Shown: positions 1 to 14,681, counted from the first letter of the stretch. The stretch is 64,000 nt of DNA from Epichloe hybrida (GCA_019022495.1 JAFEKR010000009.1:1488001-1552000); one strand, 5' to 3'. The notes: generated by a model from the letters alone, not told the origin. A program made the numbers and translations.

Positions 1-434
1 TTAAGCCCTTATAGATATTACTATTACTACTAAGGATAAGGAGGGTGTCCCTATGTTTTTAGATATAACTTACTATAGCTTTACTATATATATCTTAAAT
101 TTAGTAATAGGTTTTAACTATACTAATACTATATATTACATTACCTTTAGGCTAACTAGTGCTATAAAGGCATATTAAGTGTATTAAGTTACTTATTTTT
201 TACTTATTTCTTACTAACCTTTTTATATAAGCTACCTTTATTTTATACTAGAATTATCTAGTTTTATAGTAATAGCTATAAGTTTCCTTAGTAACTATAG
301 CTCCCTTTCCCCCTTTTCTAGTTTATATATAGCTTTCCCTTACTCTTTTGCTTAGTCTTTACTAACTTTTCTATAGAAAAACCCTAAGGATACTATATTT
401 ATCTAGGAGGTAAAAATAGTCCTTTAGCTCTAGC
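1..434. other. AT-rich RIP-degraded sequence, no gene
   Basis: This stretch is almost entirely A+T with TA-rich words and stops in every frame. It ends in the 8-bp target duplication (427-434, GCTCTAGC) of the hAT-like element that follows. I see no recognisable coding domain. It is probably older transposon debris. Confidence 0.6.
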
Positions 435-2281
435 TAGAGTATTGTTTGTAGTGTAGTTAGTGTAGTTTTTAGGAAAAATTTGTATTTATAGTGTAGTTTT
501 TTTTTTCTTGTAGTTAGTGTAATGTAGTTTTTTTTTTTATAGTTAGTATAGTGTAGTTTTTTTTTGCTTATAGTGTAGTGTAGTTAGTGTAGTTACTAAC
601 TACACTAACTACACTAACTACAATATAGTGTTAGTAAAAAAAAGTGGGCCTTTTTATTATATAATGTTATTATAAGGATTAAAAGAAAGCTAGTTATATA
701 GAAGCTTTTATTATTACTTATTTTACTTAATTAGTTATAGAATTTATAATATTCACTTTTTTTAAGAATTTTACTATAACTAGGGTTATTTATAATATTA
801 TACCTTTTTAATAATATGATTATACTTATTACTTTATTTTACTAATATAACTTTAAGAAAAACTTTCTAATTATTTTATTTACTATTATTATTAATTATT
901 TTATATTTTTATTATTAATTTAATTAAAAAATACCATAAACTAATATAATTAAATTAAATTAGAAATCTAAATAAATATATAAAAGTTAATAGAATATAT
1001 ACTTAGTACTTTAATATTATTATTAATATAATAAGAACTTTAAAAAAGCTTAAACTATTTATTTACTATTTAAACTAATTAAATATTACTTTAAGCTTTA
1101 TAATTCTAAAGCTTTAAGAAGTTATATATAGTAACTTTATATATCTTATTATAATAATATATAAAGAAAGAATATAATAGACTAATATTTATAATTTATT
1201 AATAGATAACTAATAGTATTATTTTAATTACCCTATATAGCTTAAATAAGCTATAAAAAATAAGTTTAACTTATTTTTAAAAATAATACTAGGACTTAGT
1301 TTTATATAATATACTATACTTATTATAAAAGCTTTAATAACTTTTATAACCTTAATTACTATTATTACTATAATTACTATTATTTTACTTTTATTATTAT
1401 TTTAAAAAAACATAAAAGAGAAAACATTTTTATAATATTAATATTTTTAAAAACCTTAAAATACTAAGTTATTAAAAACTATAGCTTTTACTATAGTAAT
1501 TTACTTGTAATTACTAGTATTTATATTTAAGTTATTTATTTATTATTTATTTATTATTAAACTTTAACACTAATAATATTATAAGTAATCTTAGTAATCT
1601 TAGTAATCTTAGTAATACTAGTAATATTAGTAATATTAGTATTATAAGCTATTATAAGCTATTATAAGCTATTATAAGCTATTATAAGCTATTATAATTA
1701 TAAGCTATTATATAGCTATTATAAGCTATAGCTACTTATATTAAGTTTACTAGTAGTTTTTTTTATAGTTTTTTTAAAATAAGTAATAATAATAATTTAT
1801 AGAAATATAAAATAATTTATAGAAATAGTAAATAATATAATAAGAAGGTTTTTCTTTAAGTTATATTAGGGAAATAAAGTATTAAGTTAAATAGTATTAT
1901 TAAAAAAGTATAATATTATATATAACCTTACTTAGTTATAGTAAAATTACTAAAATAATATAATATTATAAATTCTATAACTAATAAAATAAAATAGGTA
2001 ATAATAAAAGCTTTTATATAACTAGCATTCTTTTAATCCTTATAATACTAATAACTAATAAAAAGTCTAATACTACATTTATAGTGTTTGTAGTTAGTGT
2101 AGTTTAGGAAAAAAAATTTGTAGTGTAATATATTATAGTTTTTTTTTTTTTATAGTTAGTATAAGGTAGTTTTTTTTTCCTTATAGTTAGTGTAGTTTGT
2201 AATGTAGTGTAGTTTATAGTGTAGTTACTACACTACACTACAAATACTACACTACACTACACGTTTTAGTGCAATACTCTA
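435..2281. mobile_element. Non-autonomous hAT-like inverted-repeat element, copy 1
   Basis: The left end reads TAGAGTATTG and the right end CAATACTCTA, a terminal inverted repeat allowing for RIP transitions (original CAGAGTATTG in copy 2). Exact 8-bp direct repeats GCTCTAGC flank it (427-434 and 2282-2289), the target-duplication length of the hAT superfamily. Both ends carry subterminal arrays of GTAGTTAGTGTAGT-like words (about 440-620 and 2085-2265). Inside these, roughly 660-960 is repeated inverted at about 1770-2075, so the element has long foldback arms. The centre holds tandem words AATCTTAGT and ATTATAAGCT (about 1590-1735). No transposase can be read, so I call it non-autonomous. 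The superfamily call rests on duplication length and end structure only. Confidence 0.75.
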
Positions 2282-2289
2282 GCTCTAGC

Positions 2290-2997
2290 CTTCTAACCCT
2301 AGGTATATAGCCTAGGTTATAGTAGTTTATTACTTTTACTACACTATAGAGAAGGTAATTTAAGGCAATAAGAACTAGGTAAAGTATAGCTTTAAGAGCT
2401 AGAATATAGTCTCCTATATAGAGGCTATAATAAAGGGTTTTCCTATTATTTTGCCTATGCTTTAGGTGTGTTTTCCTTTGTTTTTTAGTAGTATAACCTA
2501 GGCCTTTAGGTAATAGTTTTTATAGTAACTAGTAAGATTAGGCCTTTTCTATAGTGTATTTATATTCCTTTATTAGTGCCTTAATCCTATGTTACTATCT
2601 TTATTACTAGACCTTAGTAACTAGTAAGGTTAGGTCTTTTCTGTAGTATATTTATGTTTTTTTATTAGTGCTTTAATCCTATATTACCACTTTTCTTACT
2701 AGACTTATTTTAGTAAAATGCCTAAATTATATATTAAGCGCTTTCTATATCTTTTACTAAAACCTATTAGTTATATTTGCTTAGCTAACCCTTTTATTTT
2801 ACTAGGTATTTATTACTTTCTTAGGTCTTCCTATAGTTCTTAACCTCCTTAACTTTATACTTATTATCTTTATTCTCTAAGTCTAGTATTAGTATTTCCT
2901 TATCTCTAGTGTCTTTATAGTAATTCTATAGCTTTAATAGGCTAATATAGAATATATTATATAGCTAACTATATTTTTTAGGTAATATAAGTCTATA
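2290..2997. other. AT-rich stretch without readable gene
   Basis: Less extreme AT content than upstream, with some GG/CC words, but stops in all frames. A 90-bp-scale similarity (the words TAGTAACTAGTAAG and GGTCTTTTCT, about 2525-2700) suggests an internal degenerate duplication. It probably belongs to an older transposon fragment next to the gypsy element. No protein domain was recognised. Confidence 0.4.
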
Positions 2998-5900
2998 TGT
3001 GTAAGGGCTTAGGCTTTGCCTAAGCATTGTTTGTATAGTAGTTAGAGAGAGGAGTGGTAAAAGCAGTTAGGGTAAGGAAAGGAGGCTTATATAAGTAGCT
3101 AAGGGGGTATAAGGGGCACCACTAGGGATAGCCTCTTACCCTTTTTTCTTTCTCCTTAAGTCTCTTAATACTATATTAACGCCCTATTATAGTTACCTAG
3201 GGGCTAGTCTATAATAATTAAGAGACTTCCTTTAGTCCTTTTTAATAACTACTAAAAGATATAATAGAAATACTAATAGATATATTAATAAATATAGTAA
3301 ACACGCTCTAACTATAAGACTAACCTAGCTAGGGGATAATAACTCCCCTATCTAACGCTATAGCACTACTAGTAGCTTAATAAGCCTAATTTAAGACACT
3401 TTAACTTATACTTAATAAGCAAATAGTAGAACTTATATACCTCTAATAATAAGTAGCTATAAATACTATAAGACCCTTAACCTAACTACCTATTATAGCC
3501 TAGCCTAATACCCTAATAGTAAACCTTACTTTACCTTTTACCTCTAACTTAGTCTTAACTATATCTAGGGTAAAACAAAAACCTATCCCTATAGGTAACT
3601 TATATAATAGTAATAAGGCCTTATTTGCCACGTAAAGGTTCCTAATAAAACATAAGCTATAGGTAAATAAGGACTTTATTAAAACTAATAAGAATAAGTA
3701 AATATTTATTTACTAGAACTTATTCTCTAAAGTCTAGTCTTAGGTAGCTACTTTCTTTAAATAAGGTAGTATTTATGATTTTAACCTAGCTAAATTCCTA
3801 GAATACCTTAGGTTTATGTTCTTTAATTTACATAGGTAAGAGATAGCCCTTATAGAACTTAACTAGATAAAATAAGGCCTAGGGGAGCTATTTTTTATAT
3901 TCTTTATTTACTTTATAGAGAAGCTTTTATTAGTAAGAGGGGATTATTAGGGGGATAATATAAAGCTAGTAAAGCTTTAATAAGCGCTTAATAAGTATTT
4001 AAGAGACATTAGCATAAGCTAGGATATTAGCTAGAGTGTATAGCATATAGCTATTACGTAATATTATAAGATCACGGTTAATATTAAGGCCCTTACTATA
4101 GAGGATAAGTACTAGTCCTAATGTAAACTATAGCTAGCTAAACCTATACCTTAGACTAATTATAAGGGTAACACACTAATAACTAAGGTACGCGTAGTAA
4201 GGACTTAATTAGGAAAATAAAATAGGCTAGTTAAGAAGAAAAAGGGTCTAAAGCTAGCTATAAATGCATAATAGGCTAAATAGGTATTAGAAGTAAAGTT
4301 AGCTAAATACTATTAGAAGAGATACTGCCTATAATATAAATCTAAGGACTACTATATTTAGGAGTATACCTTCCTCCTACCCTATCCTCTATAGGTTAGT
4401 ATTAACTTATATAAAGTAAATAAGAAAAGCATAAATAAGAAGGTAAATATTCCCCCTATAGAAAATAAGTAGCCCCTAAGTAAAGTCTTACGTAAGGGCA
4501 AGAAGGCTAACCATATACTATAATATAGGATAACTATTTAAGCTATATAGAGTTAGAGTGGGATATAGTATAATATATAGACTAATTACTATTCTTAATT
4601 CCTATACTCTTTAATATATATTATTATATTAATATCTAGATTAATTATAGTTATAATTATTATAGTGCTATAAGTAAGTTAGTAGTAAAATAGTTTAGCT
4701 TAGAGCTTATATAGTTACTAAAGAGAAGGCATGTCTAGACTATAGTAAAAACAAAAAGGAGAGGAAAGAGAGTATAGGAAAACACCTCCTTAATTACCTA
4801 TATAGTACGCACTAAAATAGATATTAATAGCTAGGAGTTATTAGTGTATTTATATATTATCCTAGGCCTTATATAAGACATTATACTTAGGATACTATAG
4901 CTAGAATATCGCGATGTAGTTATTTACGTAGTAAAATAGTAATTAGTTATTAAAGTAGTAAAGGGCTTATATATCTCTAAAGCCTTTACACGTAGGGTAA
5001 AGACTCTAGTATAGGGGATTATTAGGTCCTTATATGCTATAGAAGCGCGCTAAGTATACTATAGGAGGGACACTTCTATAATGTTTATTACTATAAGCCT
5101 TAGGGAGATAATAATAGTACTATAGATTATAGCGCCTAAGATAAAACCTAATAGCCTAGACACATTAACATTACCTAAGGAGTTAGCTAACTTTATAGAC
5201 CTTTTTAATAAGGCTAAAGCTAATAGCTTACCTCCTTATTAGAGGTCCCTTAATTACTATATATGCTTATATAAGAATTAGGATAGGTTTAAACTAACGC
5301 TCCCTTAGGGACTACTATATAATATACTAAGGGACTAGCTTCTAGAGGTTAGACACTAGATTATAGACTTAATAGATAAGGGTTAGATCTATACTAGCTT
5401 ATTATTAGCTATAGCTCTAGTTCTCCTTATTAAAAAGGCTAATAGGGGTTAGCATTTTTACGTAAACTACTATGCTCTTAATAAGATAATAGCATAGGAT
5501 TACTATTCTCTCCTATTAATTAAGGAGACACTCTATTCCTTATCCTAGGCACGCTAGTTTATAAAGGTAAATATTTATATAGCATTTTATAAGCTATAGA
5601 TTACTAAGGGCTAGGAGCACCTAATAGCGTTCTAAACTAGGTTTAGGCTATTTAAGTGGCTAGTTTACCCCTTTAGCCTAGCTAGTACACTAGTAATATT
5701 CTAATATTATATTAATAAGTCCTTAGGGGTTGCGTTAGGGGATTTTATTATAGCGTACTTAGATAATGTCTTAGTTTACTTAGGGGGATTAAGGAAAGAC
5801 TATATAGCTAAGGTTTAGGTAATATTAGGCTACCTAAGGGCTATAGGGTTATACTTAGACCTTAATAAGTCTATATTTGCAGTAAAGGAGGTTTAATACC

Positions 5901-6364
5901 TAGGATACATTATTATAGTAGGACATTCTATTTATCTAGATCTAGCAAAGGTTATAGCTATTAGGGAATAAGTAGCCCTAATAAAACTTTAGGGGGTTTG
6001 TAGCTTCCTAGGGTTTACTAACTTTTACTATAACTTTATTAGTAACTTTTTAGAAATAGTAGCACTACTAATATAATTAACTAAGAGAAATATCCCTTTT
6101 TAATAGGGGCCTAAAGAGAATAATACCTTTAATAAGTTAAAAGACGCCTTTATTACATACCTAATACTAGCATAATAGGATCTAGATCTCCCTATAGTAG
6201 TAAAAGCTAATTATTTAGGAATAGCTATTAGAGAATACCTTTCCTAATAAGGCTAGGATAGTATTATATACCTAGTTACTTACTACTTCACTAGCCTTGT
6301 ATCCTTATAAAAGAACTACATAATTTATAATAAGGAGTTATTAGCTATTATCTTATGCCTTAAG
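2998..6364 (+). mobile_element. RIP-inactivated Ty3/gypsy retrotransposon, left part
   Basis: Reading through frequent stops on the plus strand, the order is gag-like sequence (about 3560-4500) with a damaged Cys knuckle near 4320, then protease-like and reverse transcriptase sequence (about 5160-6100), then the start of RNase H. Recognisable pieces are YVNYYALNKI (family: the VDYRALN motif), PFSLASTLVIF, and YLDNVLVY at about 5757-5780, where the family has YxDDVLVY: the second catalytic Asp is now Asn. IYNKELLAII (about 6315-6350) is the RNase H start. The reading stops where the hAT-like element inserts at 6365; the target duplication resumes at 22471. The left boundary is uncertain: a possible LTR start TGTAAGGGC lies near 2998. 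Every frame is closed, so no product is expected. Confidence 0.8.
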
Positions 6365-7240
6365 CAGAGTATTGTTTGTATTGTATTTATTGTATTTTTT
6401 CGGAAAAATTTGTATTTGTATTGTATTTGAAAAAATTTGTATTTATTGTATTGTATTGTATTAAATACAAATTATTTTGTAGTGTAGTTAGTGTAGTAAC
6501 TACACTAACTACAAACAATACAAATGTATTGTTAGGTAAAAAAAAAAGTGGGACTTTTTATTAGCTAAGGTTATTATTAGGATTAAAAGAGAATTAGTTA
6601 ATAGAAACCTTTTATTATTAGCTATTTTATCTAATTAGTTATATAATTTATAATATTATATTATTTTAAACATTTTACTATAACTAGTGTTATATATAAT
6701 ATTATAACTTTTTAATAATACTATTATACTTATTACTTTATTTTACTAATATAACTTTAAGAAAAACCTTCTAATTATTTTATTTACTATTATTAGGAAT
6801 TATTTTATATTTCTTTTATTAATTTAATTAAAAAATACCCTAAACTAATATAATTAAATTAAATTAGAAATCTAAATAAATATCTATAAGTTAATAGACT
6901 ATATACTTAGTACTTAAATATTATTATTAATAAAATAAGAACTTAAAAAAAGCTTAAACTATTTATTTACTATTTAAACTAATTAAATATTACTTTAAGC
7001 TTTATAATTCTAAAGCTTTAAGAAGTTATATATAGTAACTTTATATATCTTATTATAATAATATATAAAGAAAGAATATAATAGAAAATATTTATAATAT
7101 TTATAATATTTTAATAGATTCTTAATAGTATATTTTAGTTACCCTATATAGCTTAAATAAGCTATAGAAATAAGTTTAACTTATTTTTAAAAATAATAGT
7201 AAGACTAACTTTTATATAATATACTATACTTATTATAAGA

Positions 7241-10200
7241 AACCTTTACATACTTTTCCGCACTGACCCCAAGGTTTGGAATCGCCTCTAAAATATAAAT
7301 CACATTAATATTTAAAATCCTTACCTTTATTTCTCCCCCCCTATAATATTACACCGTAATAGAGCTAGTAGTAAGAGTGTAAATAAGACGCTAATAGTAA
7401 TTAACATAGGCTTAGGGGGGCTAGCTTAGAGTAGCCACTACCTAAACATAAGAATAGGATAGTTTAATATCTAAAGGAGCGAAGATAACCTAATAGTAAA
7501 CTAGAACTAATTCGCACACCCTAAAGATATAAAATATTATAATAAGATTACTAGCCTTATTCTAAGTAATAAAGTTACCTAAGTGTAGCGTATTACACTC
7601 ACTATAGCTAACTAGGTAGTAAACTATGCCTAAGCTAAAATAAGAACTATAAACACTAATAATAGTAATATCTATACTACTAAAGAAGTATTAAAAATAG
7701 CCCTTAAGGAAGCTATTAGGGAGGAAGCTAAAGATAATAACTCCTTAACCTAGGCTAGTATTATAGCTAGGCCTACCCTAAAATAACTAAATACTAACCC
7801 CCCCTCTCTCTAAGTCCTTAGAAAATAACATAGAGAAGTACTTATAAAAGGAAACACTATATAAGAATTACTCTAGTCTAGGGGCGTGAAAGATATAGTT
7901 ATAGCTATAAATAAAGCCATTAGGTAAGCCTTAGTAGTAGTAGCTAGAAGACTCCCTAGTAAGGATATAATTATTACCTTTAAAGGAAACGCAGCGTAGT
8001 ATAAAGAAAACTAAAAATAAATCACTAAAGTATTTAGCCTAGAGGTAGCTATTCACTGCTGCGTACTTAGCGTTATTATTAAGGGTTTCCTAATAAAGTA
8101 TATATCTATTAAGAACCTAGTAATAGAAATTAGAAAAGCAAATAAAGTAAATATAATTAAGGTAACTATAAGATACCCCTAGGGCAAGAATGCCTAGTAA
8201 ACTACCCTAATTCTTAGACTAGCTAAAGTTAAAGATACTAATAAAATATGCTAAAATAGAATAGTCTTTAAAGCAAAGCTATTCTAAACTAAACTATATA
8301 ATAAGACCTTATAACCTAGATAGTGCTATAACTACTTCTAAATAGAATATATTGCTAAGTTTTATAAGGTAATACTAAGGTATAGTAAGTGCAAAGCTAG
8401 CTAGTATAAAGATAGTAAGGCGTTATGCCTAATAATAAATAGATAACTTAAGGAAAACTATATCCTATACTCTAGACTATACCTAGCCTAGTCTAGAGAC
8501 TACCTAGTACTAAAAGAGAAGTAAAACATAGCAAAGGCTAGTTACCTAGAATAACTATCCTGCTTTACCTCTAGCTTCCCTAGTAAGAACCTAGCTCTAG
8601 CCTAAGAGAGAGCTAGCATAGCTATAGAACCTATAGTAATAATAGGAAGAAAAAGGGGTTAACCTATAAATATAAAGTAAAGCGCTAAATAGCTAAGAGC
8701 TAGAAGCATTAAGCGCTACATAAAATAACTTAGGGCTAGAATAAAACTAGCATAGGATAGCTAAGACCTATTACTACCCCCCTAATTAATATAGTAATGT
8801 TATAAGTTCTCTTCTAGAATGTAAATAAGAAGGATAGCCTAATACACATTACGCTCTATTACTAAACTAATATAGACATAATAGTAATCTAAGAGTAAGA
8901 ACATATAAAATATCTATAGCCCCTTATACTAGGCCTTACCTAGTTCTAACTTACACACTATAATAAGTATAATGCTATATATATTAATAAGAAACACAAT
9001 ATAAGGTTATAGTTAGCCTAGGGAGGGCCTAACTAGTTACTAGTGGAAATTCATAGGATTAATATCCATTCCCTTTATTTAGAAGGTTATAGCAATAACT
9101 AGAACACCTCTATATAAGATATTAACACAAAGACGCCATATAACTAAAGCGTATTTATAGGAGATTTTAACTAAAAGCATCCCCTCTAGAATAGGCTAGA
9201 TAAAACCACTAATAGAGTGAATAAGCTACTAGAACTTATAAGCTAGTAAAGGCTTAGACTAGTAACGCCCTAAGGGGAACTAACTAAATAACACAAGGAT
9301 AATAGGGATAGTACTATAGACCTAGCGTAGGCAACCCTAGATATCTAAGTTCACTATAAAGGAGTAAAAGACCTTACTAGATCTAACTATATCCCGCAGC
9401 TAATTAGCATCTTTACTAGCCTATAAGATAACATCCTATAGGCCCTTAGACACACGTGGAATATAATAGATAAACCATACGTAAAGGCAAAGGTAGTGGT
9501 ACACTTTTAACCTAAAAACGCCCTAGATCTATAAGATAAAGAAGGGATAAATGCATACGCTACCTAGCTTATTATAAACCTTTAATAAATAGTAAATAAG
9601 GTAGCCCTATAGAAGCCCTAGGGGCTCCCTAGCCTAGAGGCATAGTAGTTAAGAATAGCTAAAGAGGTAGTTACTAAAGCTAGATAAGTAAAGAGATAAT
9701 AGAGATAATAGAGAATAGAAGTAAACTAGTAAGCTTACACTAAGGCAAATAAGGACTAAGAATAGGTTATTAGAACTAAGAGAAAAAACACGTAAAAAGA
9801 CGCCCTATAAAAGGCTAATATATAAAGAAAGGACAGGGGAGTGTAAAGACTAAAGAGATAGGCCTAGCTCTAAAGCTAGGCCCCCCTAGAACTACCTAGG
9901 CTACTAGAGCTAGAAAGGACTAAAAATAACCTAAACCTAGCTACTACACATAAGGATAAAGCAAGCATACTAGCACTAAGGTTCTTCCCTAAGCCTATAG
10001 TAAACCTCTCCTAAATCCTAGACCTTACCTTCCTAGAGCTAGATAACGCACTATTCCTAGATAATAACTAGTTTAAACTAGAAGAGATATTAGATATTAT
10101 ATTAGATATAGCTAGCTAGAAAGCACTAGGTAATAACAAGCTCCTAGCGAGCCTTATTAAGGCCTATAATAAGCTAGTAAAAGAAGCTATAGTCTAGCTC

Positions 10201-13200
10201 CTAAATACTATTCTTAAAGTAAGGTATTTCCTAGCCTAATTCTAGACTACTAGAGTAGTAGTAATTAGGAAACTAGGTAAGATAATAAAAGAGATAAGGA
10301 GGGCTAATGCTTAAAGGCCTATCTCCTTACTAAATATTATAGGAAAAATCATAGAAGCAGTAATTATAAAGTAACTTATAGCCTTTACTAAGGCAAAAGG
10401 ACTTCTCCTAGAGCTATAGATAGGGAATAGAATAAATAGGTTAATAAAGACTATAATTAGGGTCTTAGTAAAGTGCGTAAGAGAGGCCTAGAGCAAGGGT
10501 AAAATTGCCTTGCTTACCTAAATAGATATCTTATTTGCTTTTAATAGAGTTAGCTACCTATACCTAATTTACTTACTAATCCTAATAGGAATCCCCTACT
10601 AGCTAATAGCTATAATATAAAGCTTCCTAGCGGATAAAATAAGCTAGCTTAGCTTTAATAAAGAACTCTCTAAACCCTTTAAGATTAAGGCTAGCACCCT
10701 ATAAGGATCTCCCCTTTTACTAATTCTCTTCCTCCTTTACTTTATAGAACTTTACATATGCCTCTAGGCTATCCTAGGTATAGTGGTAATTAGATTTACT
10801 AATAATATAAATATTATAGTATTTAGCAAAAACATAGTGTAAACCTAGAGAAAACTTAAGGCTACTTAGAAGATCTATAAGGAATAGGTAAAGGAAGTAA
10901 GAGTAAAGTTTAACCTAGTAAAAACTAAACTTATACACTTTAGTAAGGCCTATAGGCCCCTATAGGCTAGGGTCTAGCTTAGTATAGAGAAGATAGCGCT
11001 AATAAAGGTATGCTAATTTCTTAGGGTATAAGTAAATAGAAAACTTAACTAAAGCGCCTATAAGAATATCCTTAAGGGAAAACTAGCTTAGTAGTAGCTT
11101 ACACTCTCTATATTAGTGGTGTTAGCATAGGGCATTAGCTTTAGAGATACCTAGCTTATATATACATAGGTAGTCTAGCCTGTTTTTACCTATAGGGCAA
11201 GCGCTTACTATACCCTAACTAAGAAAGAAGGAAAACTATAAGGAATAGTTAGAAGTTTTATAGCAGACTAATTAACCTATCTTTAGACTATAGCTAGAGT
11301 GTTTAAGGCTATACTAATTACTTAGCTAGAAGTTAAAACCTATATCCCCCCCTTAGACCTTTACCTAAATAAGATAAAGTAAAAGTTTAAGGAAAGGATT
11401 ATACTTAGTAAAATAATAAACAAGATATAGGCTATAGCTAACTTAGTGTAAATAGTACTATAATATAAAAGAAAACCCTTACTTACTAATAATAAACTAG
11501 ACATATAACTATATAAGAAGTAAAAGAAAAGATAGGAAAACTAGTATTTTAATAGGCAATAGAGATAACATAGGCATAGGAGAGAGCTAATAGAGAACTA
11601 CCTACCTACCTATAACCTAAAGGAAATCTAGAAATTCTACACTAGGCTTAATAAGTATATCTCCTCTATAATAGTATAATTATATATAGGAAAGATTAGC
11701 CTTAACAAGTTCCTCTTCTAAAGGCGCGTTCCTAGGGTGGCTTTGCCCCTATATAGCTATAGTTATATAGTTAAAGACTAGTACTATATAATTATTAACT
11801 ATGCTAACTATAACCACAAATACCCCTAAACAAGATAGCCTAGAAACGCATAGGAGGTAAGGCTAGCCTTAGATAATCCCCTAAAGGCAAGATATATTAT
11901 AAAGTGATTCCTTAGCATAAGAAGACTCTAATACTACACATTAGCATAAGACCTAGCCTTTAGTTAACGCAAACTAGGGGAGGATCTAGGCTACCCTAGA
12001 GGTAACTAAACTAACTAACAAATAGACACTGTAAATAACTAGAGAGAGACACTAGGTAAAATAGTGTAGCTATAGAGGTAAGCTAGACATAAGGTAAAAT
12101 CACACTATAATAGGAAGACTATAGGTCTAGAATAGTTATTAGATTAATTTTAAGTTAAAAAGCTATAGGTATTATTTTACACTAGCCTGCTGCTGCCCCT
12201 TTACTAACCTAGAATTAGCCTTATTTCTCCTTAGGAATAGGGATTATATTCTCTATTACCTTACTCTTACCCTTAGCTAATAGGCTAGTAGCTAGGAGCT
12301 AGTTTATCTCCGCTGCTTAGGCATTAAGCTACTAGAGCTAAAAGATAACCTTATTATATTATTCCTTTATAAACCTAGACCTAGCTAGGTCTAGGCTTAC
12401 TGTAGTAGCGCCTTGTTTCTTCTTAGCGTGGTTTTTAGTATAGAGTTTCTTAACCTAAGCTATATAGTCCTCTAGGGCCTAGATAATTAAAGTTAGCTAT
12501 GGAATAAAGCCACTACTAAGCTAGAGCAAAACCACTTATATTACTCCTAGTAACTATACTAGCCTAGGTCTTAACTAACTACTAATATTCCCCTTACTAG
12601 CTAGTAATATTTAGCTATAAGTAAATTAGCACTAGAGTAGGCTTAGAATAGGCGTAGGAGTTAATATTACCTTAACACATATATAATTACAGACTTAATA
12701 ATTAAAATAGGCGTTAAACATCACCCCTTTGCATATAGATTAGCCCTACCCCTAGACTAGAAATAAACTAACTTACTAATAACATTATAGCACTAATAGC
12801 CCTTATTTTTAATAGATCACGTCTCGCAGGACACACACTAGATCTCTTATAGCTTACCTAGCTACCCTAGGTTAGACCTGGAAACAGGGCAAAATAGAGG
12901 CAGAGGGGACTTACTTCTAGGCCTTTTGCCTTTACCTAATCTAATTACTTCTAGGTTAGGGACTTCCTTAGATACTTATCTAAGGTTATAAGTTCCTAGG
13001 CAAATTAAAGCTAGAATAGCACTAAAAATAAGGTACTTACAGAGCTTAGTAATATTATAGCGCGTTTTTCTATATAAAACATTAGTATTTAAACTAGCAC
13101 TAGACTAGAGAAGCCTTAAATAGCTCCTAAAAGGGATAGGAAGGAAAAAAACCTATAGGAAATTTATTATAAGAAAAGGAAAAAGGTTAGAACCTTAAGG

Positions 13201-13820
13201 GGGGAGAAGCTCTCTTTTATACTTAAGAGAGGGAGGGGGGGGACTAACTATAATATTAGCTAGAAAACAAAGCATAAGATAAGTAAACGCATAAATAGCG
13301 CGTAACTAATCTAGGAGCAAAACCGCCTAGTTACTAGGCCTAAATCACCTACCCCTTACTATAATTAAATAAAACCATATGCTTAGACTTTATAAGATAT
13401 TTAGACTAGTACTAGGTTAGGTTTAGCTAAAAAGTAAAGCACTAGAAGAGTTAAAAGTAAAGTAAATAAAAAGTGAATTATTATTATAAATCTAAATTCA
13501 CTATGCCCTAGGGCAAAGCAAGAGACATAGAGCTAGGTTAAAGCAAGACTAGACTAGCACTAAAGGGAGCTAGTTAGGACTACTATTACACTTTTTCCTT
13601 TCTTTTTTATTTTCTTTAGGATAAGGCTAGCGTAAGCTAGCACTAAACACCTATAATTAATCACACCTAATGCGATATAGACCTAGAAGAGGGTTAGCGC
13701 CGGCCTGTTAACAGATATAAGGGGGTTTTTCTTCCTAGCAAAGGGTTTTCCCTCTTAACTAAGCGGATGGAGTACTAGGAACAGCTACATAATTAGCTAG
13801 CTAGCGTAAAGAATATATAT
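7241..13820 (+). mobile_element. RIP-inactivated LINE (non-LTR retrotransposon)
   Basis: Flanked by a 13-bp direct repeat ACTTATTATAAGA (7228-7240 and 13821-13833), within the length range typical of target-primed insertion. The plus strand reads, through many stops, a gag-like ORF1 (about 7600-8650), then an apurinic endonuclease-like domain (about 8790-9600, with a GDFN motif near 9160) and reverse transcriptase (about 9990-11650). The catalytic FADD motif is now FTNN at about 10792-10806, both Asp turned to Asn as expected of G-to-A damage. The region after about 11980 has no domain I can name; it may be 3' untranslated sequence or a further insertion. The 3' end is GTAAAGAATATATAT. Length, about 6.6 kb, fits a full-length element of the Tad1/I type, but clade is not settled. 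Confidence 0.8.
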
Positions 13821-14284
13821 ACTTATTATAAGAGATTTAATAACTTTAATAACCTTAATTACTATTATTACTATTATTACTATTATTACTATTATCTTAC
13901 TTTTATTATTTTAAAAAACATAAAAAAGAAAACATTTTTATAATATTAATATTTTTAAAAACCTTAAAATACTAAGTTATTAAAAACTATAGCTTTTACT
14001 ATAGTAATTTACTTCTAATTACTAGTATTTATATTTTATTTATTTATTAGTTATATATATTTTATTAAACTTTAACACTAATAATATTCTAAGTAATATT
14101 AGTATTTTAAGCTATTCTAAGCTAGTATAAGCTATTAGAAGCTATTATAAGCTATTATAAGCTATTATAAGCTATCCTAAGCTAGTATAAGCTATCTTAA
14201 GCTATTAAAAGCTATCTTAAGCTATCTTAAGCTAGTATAAGCTAGTATAAGCTATCTTAAGCTATTATAACCTAGTATAAGCTA

Positions 14285-14484
14285 GTATAAGCTAGCACTA
14301 AACACCTATAGTTAGCTATACCTAATATAGTATAGGCCTGTAAGAGGGTTAGCGCTAGCCTATATATAGATATAAGGGGGTTTTTTATCCTAGTTTAGGG
14401 TTTTCCCTCTTAACTAAGTGGTTAGAATACTAGGATTAGCTACTTAATTAGCTATCTAGCGTAAAGAATATATATATATATATA
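14285..14484 (+). mobile_element. 5'-truncated LINE fragment (3' end only)
   Basis: About 200 bp closely match the last ~185 bp of the neighbouring LINE (about 13636-13820): same word order GCTAGCACTAAACACC, GAGGGTTAGCG, AGGGTTTTCCCTC, and the same end GTAAAGAATATATA followed by an extended TA run. Truncation at the 5' side with an intact 3' end is the usual product of incomplete target-primed reverse transcription. Differences from the full copy are mostly transitions of the RIP type. Confidence 0.75.
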
Positions 14485-14681
14485 CCTATATTAAGCTATA
14501 AAAAAATAAGTTTAACTTATTATAAGTTAAAATACTCTTTCTTTATATATTATTATAATAAGATATATAAAGTTACTATATATAACTTCTTAAAGCTTAA
14601 AGTAATATTTAATTAGTTTAAATAGTAAATAAATAGTTTAAGCTTTTTTAAAAGTTCTTATTATATAACTAATAATATATT

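Noticed and set aside
1590..1735. Evenly repeated ATTATAAGCT words resembling a CRISPR-like array
   Set aside because: They are contiguous simple tandem repeats without spacers, inside a eukaryotic transposon.
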